NCBI GenBank assembly: GCA_039707655.1
Contig: CM077671.1
Location: 245,286,595 to 245,350,594 of the forward strand
Origin: Elymus sibiricus
Lineage: Eukaryota; Streptophyta; Magnoliopsida; Poales; Poaceae
Length of the DNA stretch: 64,000 nucleotides
Direction: 5' to 3'
Of this stretch, positions 21,090 through 32,379 are shown piece after piece; positions within the stretch are counted from its first letter, which is position 1; the number at the start of each line of letters is the position of its first letter. The position numbers and the translations under genes were made by a program. The notes beneath the pieces were generated by a model, which worked only from the letters and a program-made list of their open reading frames with translations, made no database searches and was not told where the DNA came from.

Positions 21090-22461
21090 TGATACTTGTG
21101 AACTGCGTTGGGATTTTCTTCGAAGAGGAGGGGATGATGCAGCACAGTAGAGGTAAGTATTTCCCTCAATGAGAACCAAGGTTATCGAACCAATAGGAGG
21201 ACCACGCAATTTCCCGTCTTCAGTGCCTACACACAAAAGAGCACACACTTGCACCCAACGCGGGCAAGAGGGTTGTCAATCCCCTTGAACTCGTTACTTG
21301 CAAGCGATAAGTAGTGATAGATAGATAATTTGATAAATATAAATTGAAAACAAAAATAAAGTAAATAATGCCAGCAAGGTATTTAGAGTTTTTGTAAATA
21401 TATCTCTGAGGAGACCCGGGGGACATAGTTTTCGCTAGAGGCTTCTCTCTCGAAGAAAGCATACGGTGGGTAGACAAATTACTGTTGGGCAATTGATAGA
21501 AAAGCGCATAGTTATGCAATATTTATTCACGGCAATGATCATGTATATAGGCATCACGTCCATAAACAAGTAGACCGACTCCTGCCTGCATCTACTACTA
21601 TTACTTCACCCATCGACCGCTATCCAGCATGTATCTAGAGTATTAAGTAAAAACAGAGTAATGCTTGGAGGATAATGACATGATGTAGAGAAAGTAAATC
21701 TAATTAATATGAATGAACCCCATCGTTTTACACTTAGTGGCAGCAATACAAACGTGTCATGTCCCTTTCTGTCACTGGGATTGAGCACCGCAAGATTGAA
21801 CCCACTACAACACACCACTCCCGCTGAAGATAAATCAATCTAGTTAGCCAAACCAAACCGATAGATCGGAGAGCATTACGAAGCTATAACAATCATGCAT
21901 ATAAATAACCAGCAAGGATTCAATATATTTTCATAAATAATCTGAACATAAACTCACAATTCATCGGATCCCAACAAACACACCGCAAAGATTGATTGCA
22001 TAAGATAGATCACCGCGGGAATCGCGGTGATCTTGGCATTGAAGAACATAGAGAGAGATATAGCCATCTAGGTACTAACTACGGACCCGTAGGTCTGCGG
22101 TGAACTACTCACACATCACCATGGGAGCAACAAGTTTGATGTAGAGGCCTCCGTGATCGACCCCCCTGGGTGCGCCCCGTTGGCTTGGGGCACCTTGTGT
22201 TCCCTCCGGTCTTCCTCCGAAGCTTCCAGGTCTTATTTTGGTCCAGAAAAATAATCAAAAAGTTTTGGGGTATTTGTACTTCGTTTGGTACAGTATTCCT
22301 CAAAAGCCAAAAACATGCAGAAAACAGCAACTGGCACTGGGTTAATAGGTTAGTGCTAAAAAATAATATAAAACAACAAGTAAATGCTTAAAGAGTATCC
22401 TAGAATGATAATATAATAGCATGGAACAATAAAAAATTATAGATAGGTTGGAGACGTATTA
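21090..22461 (-). mobile_element. Solo LTR of the TGATACGTC family, TSD GTCCA
   Basis: It starts TGATACTTGTGAACTGCG on + and ends GGAGACGTATTA, with the last bases mutated from the usual GACGTATCA. It is flanked by GTCCA at 21085-21089 and 22462-22466. Landmarks shared with the LTR at 59115-60687 include GATGATGCAGCACA, CACGTCCA and CGGATCCCAACAAACACACC. An inverted repeat ATCACCGCG/CGCGGTGAT is present near 22010-22034. No internal region adjoins it, so it is a solo LTR. Confidence 0.9.
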
Positions 22462-22982
22462 GTCCACTCAGCTGCCATCTGATACATGAATGCTGCTATC
22501 AAGATGAAGGATGGAATATCAGCTCAAGAAGGCTAAGGCCAACTCCTATGCCCGACCCTAAACAGACGTCCGTTTTGTTCGGATTTTGTTCGTTTTGGGC
22601 GGGCAAAGGGGCGACGTTCGACCGTTTTCCTATTTGTGATGGACGTGCGCCCAACGGACGGACACATTTCGTCGAGCTGCGCGGAATTTTTCGCAAAGAT
22701 AGAGAACTAATTTTTTTGCACCGCGGTCGTAGTTCATGCCAGCGGCCATAGTTCATGTCTGCGAGAGCACGAGCGGCCGACACACATGCCAGCCTACAAA
22801 ATGATCATCCTCCACCACCCCAGAGTTTTCACGCCGGCAACCAAGCCAACGGCCGGCATGCTTGCCGGCCTACAAAATGATCAAGGTCTCTCACCGGCAG
22901 CAAAGCCGGTGGCCGGCACACTTGCCAACCTTCAAAAAGAACGGCCATACTCCACCGCCTAAACCTCCCTATATCATGTATT

Positions 22983-25156
22983 ATTGGTCGAACATCTCCT
23001 TTTGTCGCTTCTCAGACCAACTCCTTCTCTTCGGTGTCATGTTGGTCAAGTCCACGGTCATGATTGCTAGTTCCACCTCTTTTGCTTTGGTGTCAGCGTT
23101 GCTAGCCTCGATCATGAGCTTCTTCGCTTGGACGGCCTCCTCCATGTCGATCTTCCTCTTCTTCATGACCTCCTCCATGTCGAGCTTCTTTGTTTGCAGC
23201 TCCAAGTATATCTTCATTTCCTCCTCCTTTTTTGGGCACTTCCTCTCATCCCACACTTCCTTTTTGAGTCATCATGTCATGCAAAGTTTCTTGCAAGACA
23301 AAAAATGCCGCATCACGCTTCTCATCAATCTTCGAGATGGTCTTGCCCCTCGGCCTCTTCACCCCATCTCCATCCCCATCCACGGCCACCGGCCCTCCTT
23401 TCTTCTTTAGAGCGACATATTGATCTTTGAACTTGGGGCAATCCTTGATGAGCGTCAAACAATGGGTGAGTGTGAACGACTTGTTCTTATGTTGTGCCTT
23501 AAAGGCTTCCAAAGTTTGAAATGCCTACACAATCAAAGAGAAGTCCACAAGTATAATAGCAAAGGACACAACAAACATGAACATGGCATAGTAATGAAAG
23601 AGGAAGAGGTATCATACCAAGTCGCCAATGCCTAGGCCACTCATGGGATGGGCTTCAATGCTCTCAAGCATGACATAAAACTTCTTGCGTTCTTGTTGAA
23701 TGAACCCCCATCTCTTTTGGATTGAGTTGATGCCACGGGTGCTCGCGAACTTGTAGGACGGACACTTTCGCCGCTCATGGAAGTTTGCATGAACTCTCGT
23801 CCAAAAAATGGATCCTTTTTGCTCGACACCAGTCTTGGGATCTTGGCCTGTCTCCTTTCAACTCTCGCAAATCAACTTTTCCTCGTCTTTGGTGTAAGAC
23901 CCCGTGCGAATGCTTTACCCCTCCTTTGTGCATCGGCTCTTTGGGTGAGCTCATCGATGAAAATCAATGGCTCCTCCTCAATGTCGACACCCTCTTCTTC
24001 CTCATATTCGTAATAGAGGTCATCATGCCACGAGTCACCATGGTCGTGTTAAATTGTGATCCAAATTCTACCGTGTTGGACTAGACGTAGTACAAACGGT
24101 GTGGGCCTTTGCGTTGGTACCGACGCGTATGAGTACAACTCGTTTACTTGTCCTCCAAAGGACTCTTGTGTATTGCCCCTCATATATACCCCATGTAGTC
24201 GCACCTAAAGACGGTCTGTCGTCTCGTGCTTGTAATACTCCTCCATCACAGTGATTGCGCCTTCTTGCGTCTGTGGTTTTCTCCTGCAAGGGTTTCCACG
24301 TAAAAATCTGTGTCTCTTATGTGTCGCATTGATCTCGTTTTATCTAACAGGTCGCATGCCTCTTCTTCAACACCATAGTGGTCGGCACCATCATGGTCGC
24401 GACCGTCTTGGCTTTGGGTCTCCTCTGGATCAAAGCCTTGGCATTGGCCCTCGGGGTGGAAGGCATGGCCATTGCCCTCGTAGATGACGTTCTCCATGAA
24501 CGCGTGATACTCGGGGTCGTCGGCTGCCGATGTCGGGATTGGCGTTTCGTCGAACATGTTGCGGGCGTCGGGAAAGTTGGTCGTAGGAATCGACTGCGAC
24601 TGCTTCCTTTGCATCCTGACGGACGACTGGCTGGCGCCACATGAGCCGGGCGTGGCGTTGAGGTCGATGACGGTCATGGGGCCGGGGGTGGTCGGCGATC
24701 ACGCTGTCATCTGGCGACGTGAAGAAACGGGTCGGAGCATGCCGCACGAGATGAAAACCAGCCGTCTCCGTTGTTATGGACGTGCTCAGTGACTGGTACA
24801 GTGGAGGACGAATGATAGACGAGCCAGTGCTCGCCGCGGCCATGGCAGCGACAGACAGAATGGCTGGCGTGCACAATCCTAGCACCATAAGGTCATTGCG
24901 ACGTGGCCTTTGCGACGAAGGCCTCGTTGTCCATGATGGAGGCCTTGTGCTGGGTAACCGTGGTCTCGAGGGCGAAATCAGTAGCATATTTCCTCCCCGT
25001 CGCATTGGACCGTCGGGCTTTCCTCTTGGCCAACTCTCGGGAGAGCTTCTCGGGCACCGGTGTGAGATCCGACCGATCCTTCTTCTTCCTCTTCGTCGTC
25101 GGACGGGCTATGGCGGCGACCCAGTTGTCGGCTGAGGGTTTCTTCAGGCTGCCGAC
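22983..25156 (-). pseudogene. Harbinger ORF1-like protein (NAM-associated C-terminal domain), broken
   Basis: Pieces from N to C on the minus strand: KKDRSDLTPVPEKLSRELAK and NATGRKYATDFALE (about 25100-24990); FDETPIPTSAADDPEYHAF (about 24560); GREFMQTSMSGE (about 23790); EAFKAQHKNKSFTLTHC and KFKDQYVALKKKGGP (about 23500-23390); KTISKIDEKRDAAFFVLQET (about 23330); and LELQTKKLDMEEVMKKRKID...TVDLTNMTPKRRSW (about 23210-23010). These match the family described for Harbinger-associated Myb/NAM-like ORFs (often labelled glutathione S-transferase T3-like or NAM-associated). Frame changes and stops separate the pieces, and the 5' end is cut by the solo LTR at 25157. In intact elements this protein is thought to assist transposase binding. 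Confidence 0.75.
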
Positions 25157-26677
25157 CGATGACCCACAAGTATAGGGGATCAATCGTAGTCCTTTCGATA
25201 AGTAAGAGTGTTGAACCCAACGAGGAGCAGAAGAAAATGATAAGCAGTTTTCAGCAAGATATTCTCTGCAAGTGTTGTGAGTAACAGTGATACATAATTT
25301 TGTAGCAAGATAATTCGTAACAAGTGACAAGTAACAAAAGTAGCAAGTGTGCAGAAAGATAGCCCTATCCTTTTTATAGCAAAGGACGGGCCTGAAGGAA
25401 CTCTTATATAAAGCAAAGCGCTCCCGAGGACACATGGGAATTTCCGTCTAGTCATGTTCATCATGTTTAGTTGATTCACGTTCGTTACTTTGATAATTTG
25501 ATATGTGGGTGGACCGGTGCTAAGGTGTTGTTCTTACTTGAACACGCAACCCACTTATAATTACCCCCTCTCGCAAGCATCCGCAACTACGAAAGAAGAA
25601 TTAAGATAAATCTAACCATAGCATGAAACATATGGATCCAAATCAGCCCCTTACGAAGTAACACATAAACTAGGGTTTAAGCTTCTGTCACTCTAGCAAC
25701 CCATCATATACTTATTACTCCACAATGCCTTCCCTTAGGCCCATTAGATGGTGAAGTGTCATGTAGTCGATGTTCACACGACACCACTAAAGGAAGCAAC
25801 AACATACATATCATCAAAATATCGAACGAATACCAACTTCACATGATTACTTATAACAAGACTTGTCCCATGTCCTCAAGAACAAAAGTAACTACTCACA
25901 CATCATCAACATGTTCAAGATCAGAGGTGTAATAATGGTGATCAAGGATCTGAACATAATATCTTCCACCAAATAAACCATGAAGCATCAACTACAAGAT
26001 GTAATCAACACTACTAGTAACCCACAGGTACCAATATGAGGTTTTGAGACAAAGATTGAGTACAAGAGATGAACTAGGATTTGAGATGAGATGGTGCTGG
26101 TGAAGATGTTGATGAAGATTGGTCCTCCCATGAAGGAGGGAGCGTTGGTGATGATGATGGCTTTGATCTCCCCCTCCCGGAGAGTGGTTTCCCCGGCAAA
26201 ATCACCCTGCCGGAGTGCAAAAGGGCCTCTGCCCAGGTTTTTGCCTCGAGACGGCAGCGCTTCGCCCCGAAAGTTCCTTCTTAATTTTTTCTAGGTCAAA
26301 ACACATCTTATAGCAAAAGAGGGATGCCGGGGCACCTGCGAGGGGCCCACAAGCTATTAGTGCACGCCAAGGGGGTGGGCACGCCCTATTGGCTTGTGGC
26401 CAGCAGGTGGCCCCCCTCTGGTATATTTTTGGCCCATAAATTCTCATATATTCCACAAAAATTCTCCATGAAGTTTCAGGTCATTTGGAGTCCAGTGAAT
26501 TTTCACCCATTTTCTTGGTTTTCAGGTCCAGAATTCCAGTTCCCGAAAATTTCTCTCTTTGTGATGTACCTTGTAAATTCAGAGAGAAAAGGCATAAGAT
26601 TTATATCATAAAGTGGGATAATGGGCAAGAATATTATAAATATTGATACGAAATCATGATGCAAAATGGACGTATCA
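25157..26677 (-). mobile_element. Solo LTR (TGATACGTCCATTTTGCATC family), TSD CCGAC
   Basis: On the minus strand it starts TGATACGTCCATTTTGCATC (26677 downward) and ends GGGTCATCG, one base off the family's usual TCATCA. CCGAC flanks it at 25152-25156 and 26678-26682. It is the same family as 54035-55533, with the shared stretches GATCTTGAACATGTTGATGATG and AAGGGAAGGCATTGTGGAG-type sequence. It lies inside the Harbinger ORF1-like gene. No internal domain is present. Confidence 0.92.
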
Positions 26678-26974
26678 CCGACCATGGAGAAGGGAGGGGA
26701 GGGGGAGGGCTGGAGGTTTTTTGGGGAAGGAGGGGGAAATGGGGGCTTTGTGTCCCCGACGGGCGGGCCACGGGAGGACAAGGGCGTGCGTCCCCCCCCC
26801 CCCCCGTTGTCCATTTTGGCGCAACACTGCCCAAATTTGAGCCGGGAATGGGTCAACGACGGACGAAAAACAGACGTGTGTCTATTTGCTCCCGCACGTT
26901 GGGCCATGATTTCTGCCCGTTTGGCCCCCAACAGACGTGGGCAGACGATTTGGGGTCGTCCGTAGGAGTTGGCC

Positions 26975-27181
26975 TAAGAAATCAAAACGGGAACGCTGCT
27001 ACCGACAACACCATCTCCTCCAGCATGTCTTGCACACTCCTTTTGCCCCTCACCCAGATGATCTACAAAATCTTCCACCCATCGGCAAGTGAAGGCTCGG
27101 TCCATGACACTTGCCCGTGTACCACCAAGGCATCATTCCAAGCAAGTGACATGGTGAAGTGAAGACGGGATCGAGGGCAAG
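26975..27181 (-). pseudogene. Piece of the old host ORF, cut off by the Gypsy insertion
   Basis: The minus-strand frame here includes MSLAWNDALVVHGQVSW and ends KIL-stop near 27063. If one GCAAG copy and the whole Gypsy element (27182-44022) are removed, this frame joins in phase to the ORF at 44023-44118, whose residues include EWEAEWFYLSC. The WxxEWFY wording resembles the gag-like 'putative gypsy type transposon' domain of plant retroelements, so the host was probably itself a retroelement. Confidence 0.55.
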
Positions 27182-27392
27182 TGTTAGGCCATTTAGACAG
27201 AGTAAGTAACAGAGTCGAGGAAGTTCCCATGTTCCCGCGTGCTGGAAGAAGTGAAGACCGAAGATATCGCATCCAACGGCTCACAACGGAAGATACCGGT
27301 TCGCCAGGCTGCATCGCTTTAGGTCGTCGATCTTCGATCCGACGGTGATGAATGCGTCAACTACAACTGTTCACTTTCTAGCACAACCATGT

Positions 27393-29892
27393 TGTAAGAG
27401 CACATTTATCCATGTGTGGTTTGGTAATTGATGACAATCCCTATGGACTAATGGTTGCCTTGAGTTATATTCGAAGGATTTGTCCATAGGCACTTCTTGA
27501 AGTCCATTTGTTGGTTTCAAGGAGTTTATATGGTGACCAAGGTGGTATTCAAGGTTTTATCCAAAGATTTTTCATAGAGAAGATATGATACAAGGCTGAT
27601 CAAGACTATGTACCAAGAGGGATCAAGTGATCTCATGGTACAGTAAGTATTGTCCATTACGCTTTGTGTACTAACCCATGGTCTACGTGAGAGTTCTATG
27701 TGGGGTTAGGTATGTTTCCATGGGATTGTGTCAAGAGGAAGATCTCATACAACCCATGGAGGATGACATCAAGTGGTGATCGTCATCAAGATTGTGTTGT
27801 GCAAGTTCAAGCGAAGCATCACGAAGAGATCATGCTTGAAGCTTGCCGTTCATTGCGGTGACAATGGACTTGTGAAGATGTGACAAAGAGTGGCTCACCC
27901 ATAGTGGAGTATGAGGGAGCAATCAACTAGTCTTCATCGAGCCAACGCAATCAAGAAAGGTGGTCCATCTTGATGAAGTCAAGATCATCATCATCTAGCT
28001 CAAGTGGACTATGTGCAAGATATAGGTTTGCCCTTGATAGGTTTTTTAGTTTACCGGTCTCATGGTGGTAGTTGGGAGACCGGGGTTATAGGATCGATTG
28101 CCGTACTATCAAGGGGGGCTCTCAAGTGAGTAGCTTGATCGTATCGTTCGTTGAGAGCTCAAACCATTTGCATCCTTGCATCATCTTTCTTGGTTCTTGT
28201 TTGGTGTTTCCCTTTGAGAGTTTTAGAGCTTATGGTCATCTTCGTGACAAGCTCGAGTTCATCGAAAATGGAGTCCATATGCATCTTCTATAATGTTTTC
28301 GATGTTGGAGTTTTTGCCGGTTCTTCATTGATAGAGGTTTCACATCTCTATATCATTGGCATTGTTATACTGCCTCTTCTTATTATAACAAGCTTGAGTT
28401 TGCTCAATTCGAAGCTCATATGCGAATGTTATGGCAGTTCAGGTTTTATTGTATCCATCTGGTTGCTTGGGTTCTTTGTTGTTCTCCCGCGGTAGTACCG
28501 CTCTGGCCAACACGGTAGTACCGCTTATAGTCGGTACTACCGCCCTGGCCAGCGGTAGTACCGCTGGGGGACTTGGGCTGGCTCGGGGCCCCTTCGCGGG
28601 GCACCATACACATGTCTGGTGACCCACGCCACTAGGAGCGGTAGTAGGGCAGTAGTACTAAGCGGTACTGCCGCTGCCCCTACTACTGCTGCTCGGTTCT
28701 GCTGGTGGGCGGTAGTACCGCCCTAGCCAGCACGGTAGTACCGCTTGTAGCCGGTACTACCACCCTGGCCAGCGGTACTACCGCTTGTGTGCGGGCTGTG
28801 GGGGTAACAGTTGGATTTTCCCCCACCTATTTAAGGGGGTCTTCTTCCCCAATGGTTCTTATCCTTTGAGCTCGTATTTGCCCTCCATTGTTGATCTTCT
28901 TCGAGCTTGCTATCTCTCAATCCCTCCAATGATTCTTGCTAGTTCTTAAGGGAAAAGAGAGAGGCGATCTAGATCCACATTTCCACCAATCACTTTCTCC
29001 TCTATGTGAGGGGAACCCCTTGGATCTAGATCTTGGAGTTCTTTGTGTTCTTCTTCGTTGTTCCTCTCGTTTTCCTCCATAGCATTAGTTGTTGTGGTGG
29101 GATTTGGGAGAGAAGGACTTGGGCACTCCGTGTGCCCTTGCCATTGCATTTGGTGCATAGGTTTGAGTTCTCCACGGTGATATGTGGAAGTGAAGTTTGA
29201 GAAGCTTATTATTTGGGTGTTTGAGCACCCTAGAGCTTGTTCCTCTTGGGTGTCTTGGCGCCCTAGACGGTTGGTGGTGTCTCGGAGCTCAATCATTGTG
29301 GTGTAAAGCTTCGGGCAAGCGTCGGGGTCTCCAATTAGGTTGTGGAGATTGCCCCGAGCAATTTGTACGGGTACCGGTGACCGCCCCCAAGGGTTGCCAA
29401 AGTGTACGGGTTCGGTGACCGCCCCCAAGGGTTGCCATTTGTACGTGTTCGGTGACCGCCCTCAAGGGTCCCTTAGTGGAATCACGGCATCTTGCATTGT
29501 GCGAGGGCATGAGGAGATTACGGTGGCCCAAGTGTCTTCTTGGGGAGCATTGTGCCTCCACACCGCTCCAAACGGAGATTAGCATCCGCAAGGGTGTGAA
29601 CTTCGGGATACATCATCGTCTCCACGTGCCTCGGTTATCTCTTACCCGAGCCCTTTACTTATGCACTTTACTTTGTGATAGCCATATTGTTTCTTGTTAT
29701 ATATCTTGCTATCACCTAGTTGTTTATCTTGCTTAGCATAAGTTGTTGGTGCACATAGATGAGCCTAGTTGTTTTCGGTTTTGTGCTTGACTAATTAAAC
29801 GTTAGTTTTATTCCGCATTAGTTCAAGCCTAAACCATAATTATTTTAAAGCGCCTATTCACCCCCCCTCTACGCGACATCCACGTCCCTTCA
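27393..29892 (+). mobile_element. Solo LTR (2.5 kb), TSD CATGT, second copy of the 679-3425 family
   Basis: TGTAAGAGCACATTTATCC...TCCCTTCA is flanked by CATGT at 27388-27392 and 29893-29897. It is inserted in the 5' LTR of the Gypsy element; the uninterrupted sequence is preserved in the 3' LTR, which confirms both boundaries. A TATTTAAG box at 28828-28835 lies about 35 bp downstream of a GCGGTAGTACCGC array (28489-28793). Confidence 0.96.
28489..28793. repeat. Array of GCGGTAGTACCGC near-palindromes upstream of an LTR TATA box
   Basis: There are at least eight units of GCGGTAGTACCGC, CGGTACTACCGC or close variants (near 28490, 28513, 28530, 28549, 28658, 28708, 28732, 28753 and 28773). They are the counterpart of the array at 1797-2165 but differ in number and spacing. 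Confidence 0.9.
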
Positions 29893-30135
29893 CATGTGCT
29901 CGTTGCCTTTTCTTTTTCTCTTTTCACTGAGTTGTAATGGCTATAAAGCCAACTCCTATCGCTCATTCGAGACTATGATAATTTGTATCAGGTGTAAACC
30001 CTAGCCGTCGGTGGCGAGCTGAACCTACTTTCCCCATTCCTTGCAATAAAACCCTAGCTCGAGCTCTCCAATCTTCTCTGAAATTGAGCAACTTCGTGTT
30101 CTTGTTCCCCGAATTACAAGCTAGAGCTTAACAAT

Positions 30136-30147
30136 TGGTATCAGAGG
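30136..30147 (+). other. Primer-binding site of the Gypsy element
   Basis: TGGTATCAGAGG begins two bases after the 5' LTR end and matches the 3' end of initiator methionine tRNA (the usual TGGTATCAGAGC site) except for the last base. Confidence 0.85.
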
Positions 30148-30467
30148 CCAGTCCGTCCTCGGTGGTGGCGTTGATTTGAGTGACGTAGAAGTTGGTTTTG
30201 GCTGTAAAATCCATCTCCGAGCTTGAAGTAGGCGGCGGCATGTTCAAGGAGGCGGACGGAGTGGCACTGTTTGGGTGCAGTCAGAGTTTCAGTCTGGTTG
30301 CCCGAGTTCATTGCTTGGGTGGTAAAACCTCAGAGCCTGAGATTTGGCAGTGTACCATCGACGGCAAGCGCGGGCGGCAGTGTTGGCAGCGGCGACGAGC
30401 TGGTGCAATTTCCCTCCCTTCCCTCCCGAGTGGTGTGGTTGTGAACTTGTCATCTGTGAAGTGCAAA

Positions 30468-31865
30468 ATGACAGGAGTTACTGACTCCACGACTATGGCA
30501 GAATTGCAGCTGGAATCTCTCGAACTCGACATCAAGACATTACAGGGAGATCGAGAGGAAGATCACAAGGAGTTTCAACAGTTCCAAGCTACGGTAAACA
30601 AAAATTTTGTCACTATGCAGAAAAACTTGGAAAAGATCTAGGAGAATTTCAGGTGCTTGCTCCTTGACCCGGGGCCAAATCCAGCTGAAGAAGGTGATAC
30701 TATGTCGGTTCAAGGCAGTGCTACCCCAAAGGAAAATCCCGCTCTTTCACCTCATGCTGCCCCGTGGCGTCCAAAGCAATTACCAGCTCCTACACCTCCA
30801 TCTATAGCCATGCCTGAGAAGGAAGCCCAAGGCGCAACAAGCACAACCACCTTGCGCGACCACACTGGGAAGGAGCTGAATTTGGATGACACTCCCAAAA
30901 TTCTTTACAAGCACCCCAAATTTGGTCAGAACAAAAGGGAGCCAGCAGGCACACTAGCAGCACAGCCAAATGTGGTACAAGTGGAGGATCTACAGGAAGT
31001 TGCAGGCTATGACAACAATTATAGCAGAAGACTGAATACTCAAGTAGATGGAAGAAGAAGCCCTCTAACAGTGAAACTAGCCAAGCTGAACATTTGAGAG
31101 TTTGAAGGGCAAGATCCAGAATCATGGATGCAGAATTTAGAACAATATTTTGCAGCTGTCAGAACACCTATTGAGCACATGGCTGAGCTAGCCATTTTAT
31201 ATCTTAAGGGCCCTGCAATGCAGTGGTGGAGAGGATCGGGTTATGCCCCTAGTAATGTACCATGGCACAAATTCTGTTCTTTCCTGTCTGACAGATTTTC
31301 TGTACAGTCTGTGTGTGACATAGTCACTTCCTTTCATGTTGTCCAGCAAACTACTACAATTTCTGCTTATGTGGAACAATTTGAGCAATTGCTCAACATT
31401 ATGAGGAGGGAAAACACTGGCATTCCTGATGATTACCATGTTACTAGCTTTGTCTCAGGTCTGAACCCATACATAAAAAGCCATGTGGAGTGTTTTAAAC
31501 CAAAAGACATGCAGACTGTTGTGTGGTATGCTAGGAGAATGGAAAAAGCTCAAGCTCCACCTATAGTCGTGCAAACCAAACCTTATGTTCCTCAGCCCAA
31601 GAGACAAGTGAATTTTGATCAGCCTAAACTACCTGGTAATAACAGGAACACTATCATCCAGCATGCCAAGCAAAATCGGGTATGTTACAAGTACGGAGAA
31701 CCATGGATGCCAGGCCATAAACAGATTTGCAAGATGAACCAGAGAGCCCAAATTCAAGCATTGCAAGCACAAGAAGCAGAGCAATCTGATATAATCTATG
31801 TAACAGATTTTGATGACCCAGAGTTAGAGCAGTCTGAACCCCCTGCAGAGGAGATAGTGTTATAG
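30468..31865 (+). pseudogene. Gypsy gag (capsid and nucleocapsid) remnant
   Basis: Reading frames at about 30468-30641 (with ELQLESLELDIKTLQGD), 30657-31097 and 31128-31865 together resemble chromovirus gag. The capsid block includes YLKGPAMQWWRG, FCSFLSDRF, YVEQFEQLLNIM and SFVSGLNPYIKSHV. The zinc knuckle is damaged: C-x2-C-x4-H-x4-C reads CYKYGEPWMPGHKQIC, with the second Cys replaced by Tyr through one G-to-A change. Stops after the first and second blocks (such as 31095-31097) break the frame. Gag would package the element RNA; this copy cannot make an intact one. Confidence 0.88.
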
Positions 31866-31922
31866 GTCTCAATGCATGCTGCTATGGGCATGTGAGCTGC
31901 TAGAACTACATTTATTCTGTCA

Positions 31923-32252
31923 GTGAAAATTGGTGACATTACTGCCACTGCTTTAGTGGATAGTGGGAGCACTTCTACTTTTGTTTCTCTTGAAGTTGCT
32001 AACAAAATGCCAATTGCACCAGTGGCCAGCACTAGAGTGAAAGTAGTACTCGCAAGTGGGGAAGTATTATGGAATGAATTTACAGTGAAAAACTGTCCAT
32101 ATGAAATTCAAGGCACTAAATTCCGTGAAACTTTTAGAGTACTAAAATTAACTGGGTATGACATGATTGTGGGAGTGGACTGGTTGAAGAGGTATAGCCC
32201 AATTCAGATGGATTGGAAAGGAAAATTTCCACAAATCAGGGCCAACTGGTAA
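31923..32252 (+). pseudogene. Gypsy aspartic protease remnant
   Basis: This frame holds the retropepsin active-site block ALVDSGSTSTF followed by the downstream hydrophobic block MIVGVDWLKRYSPI, the usual Gypsy PR spacing. It is separated from gag and RT by stops and frame changes. Confidence 0.85.
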
Positions 32253-32379
32253 CCTTTATTGATGAAACTGTTCCCTTGAGTACTGTGCCTGAAACACAAG
32301 AAAATACAGAGAAATACTGGACCAGGCTGTGTGTGCATTTTTCCTATTTAATACTTGTGGGGCTGATTTTGTAGCAACA

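Larger units (their letters stand above)
22537..26974 (-). mobile_element. PIF/Harbinger-type element, TSD TAA, interrupted by a solo LTR
   Basis: The left end GGCCAACTCCTATGCCCGACC and the reverse complement of the right end, GGCCAACTCCTACGGACGACC, form terminal inverted repeats. TAA flanks both (22534-22536, 26975-26977), the 3-bp TWA target of PIF/Harbinger elements. The only coding content is a broken ORF1-like gene on -; no DDE transposase is visible, so the copy was non-autonomous or lost it. A solo LTR (25157-26677) is inserted inside. Confidence 0.88.
27182..30133 (+). repeat. 5' LTR of the Gypsy element, split by a solo LTR
   Basis: 27182-27392 and 29898-30133 align end to end with the 3' LTR at 43578-44022. 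Shared text includes AGACAGAGTAAGTAACAGAG, GTGCTCGTTGCCTTTTC and GAGCTCTCCAATC. The split point is the CATGT duplication. Confidence 0.95.

Noticed and set aside
24344..25005. Several overlapping ORFs on both strands in GC-rich DNA
   Set aside because: Shadows of the Harbinger ORF1-like remnant, whose frame has recognisable family text.
30192..30467. Upstream ORF before gag starting at 30192
   Set aside because: Only the part after about 30468 resembles gag; the earlier part lies in the leader after the primer-binding site and has no supporting motif.
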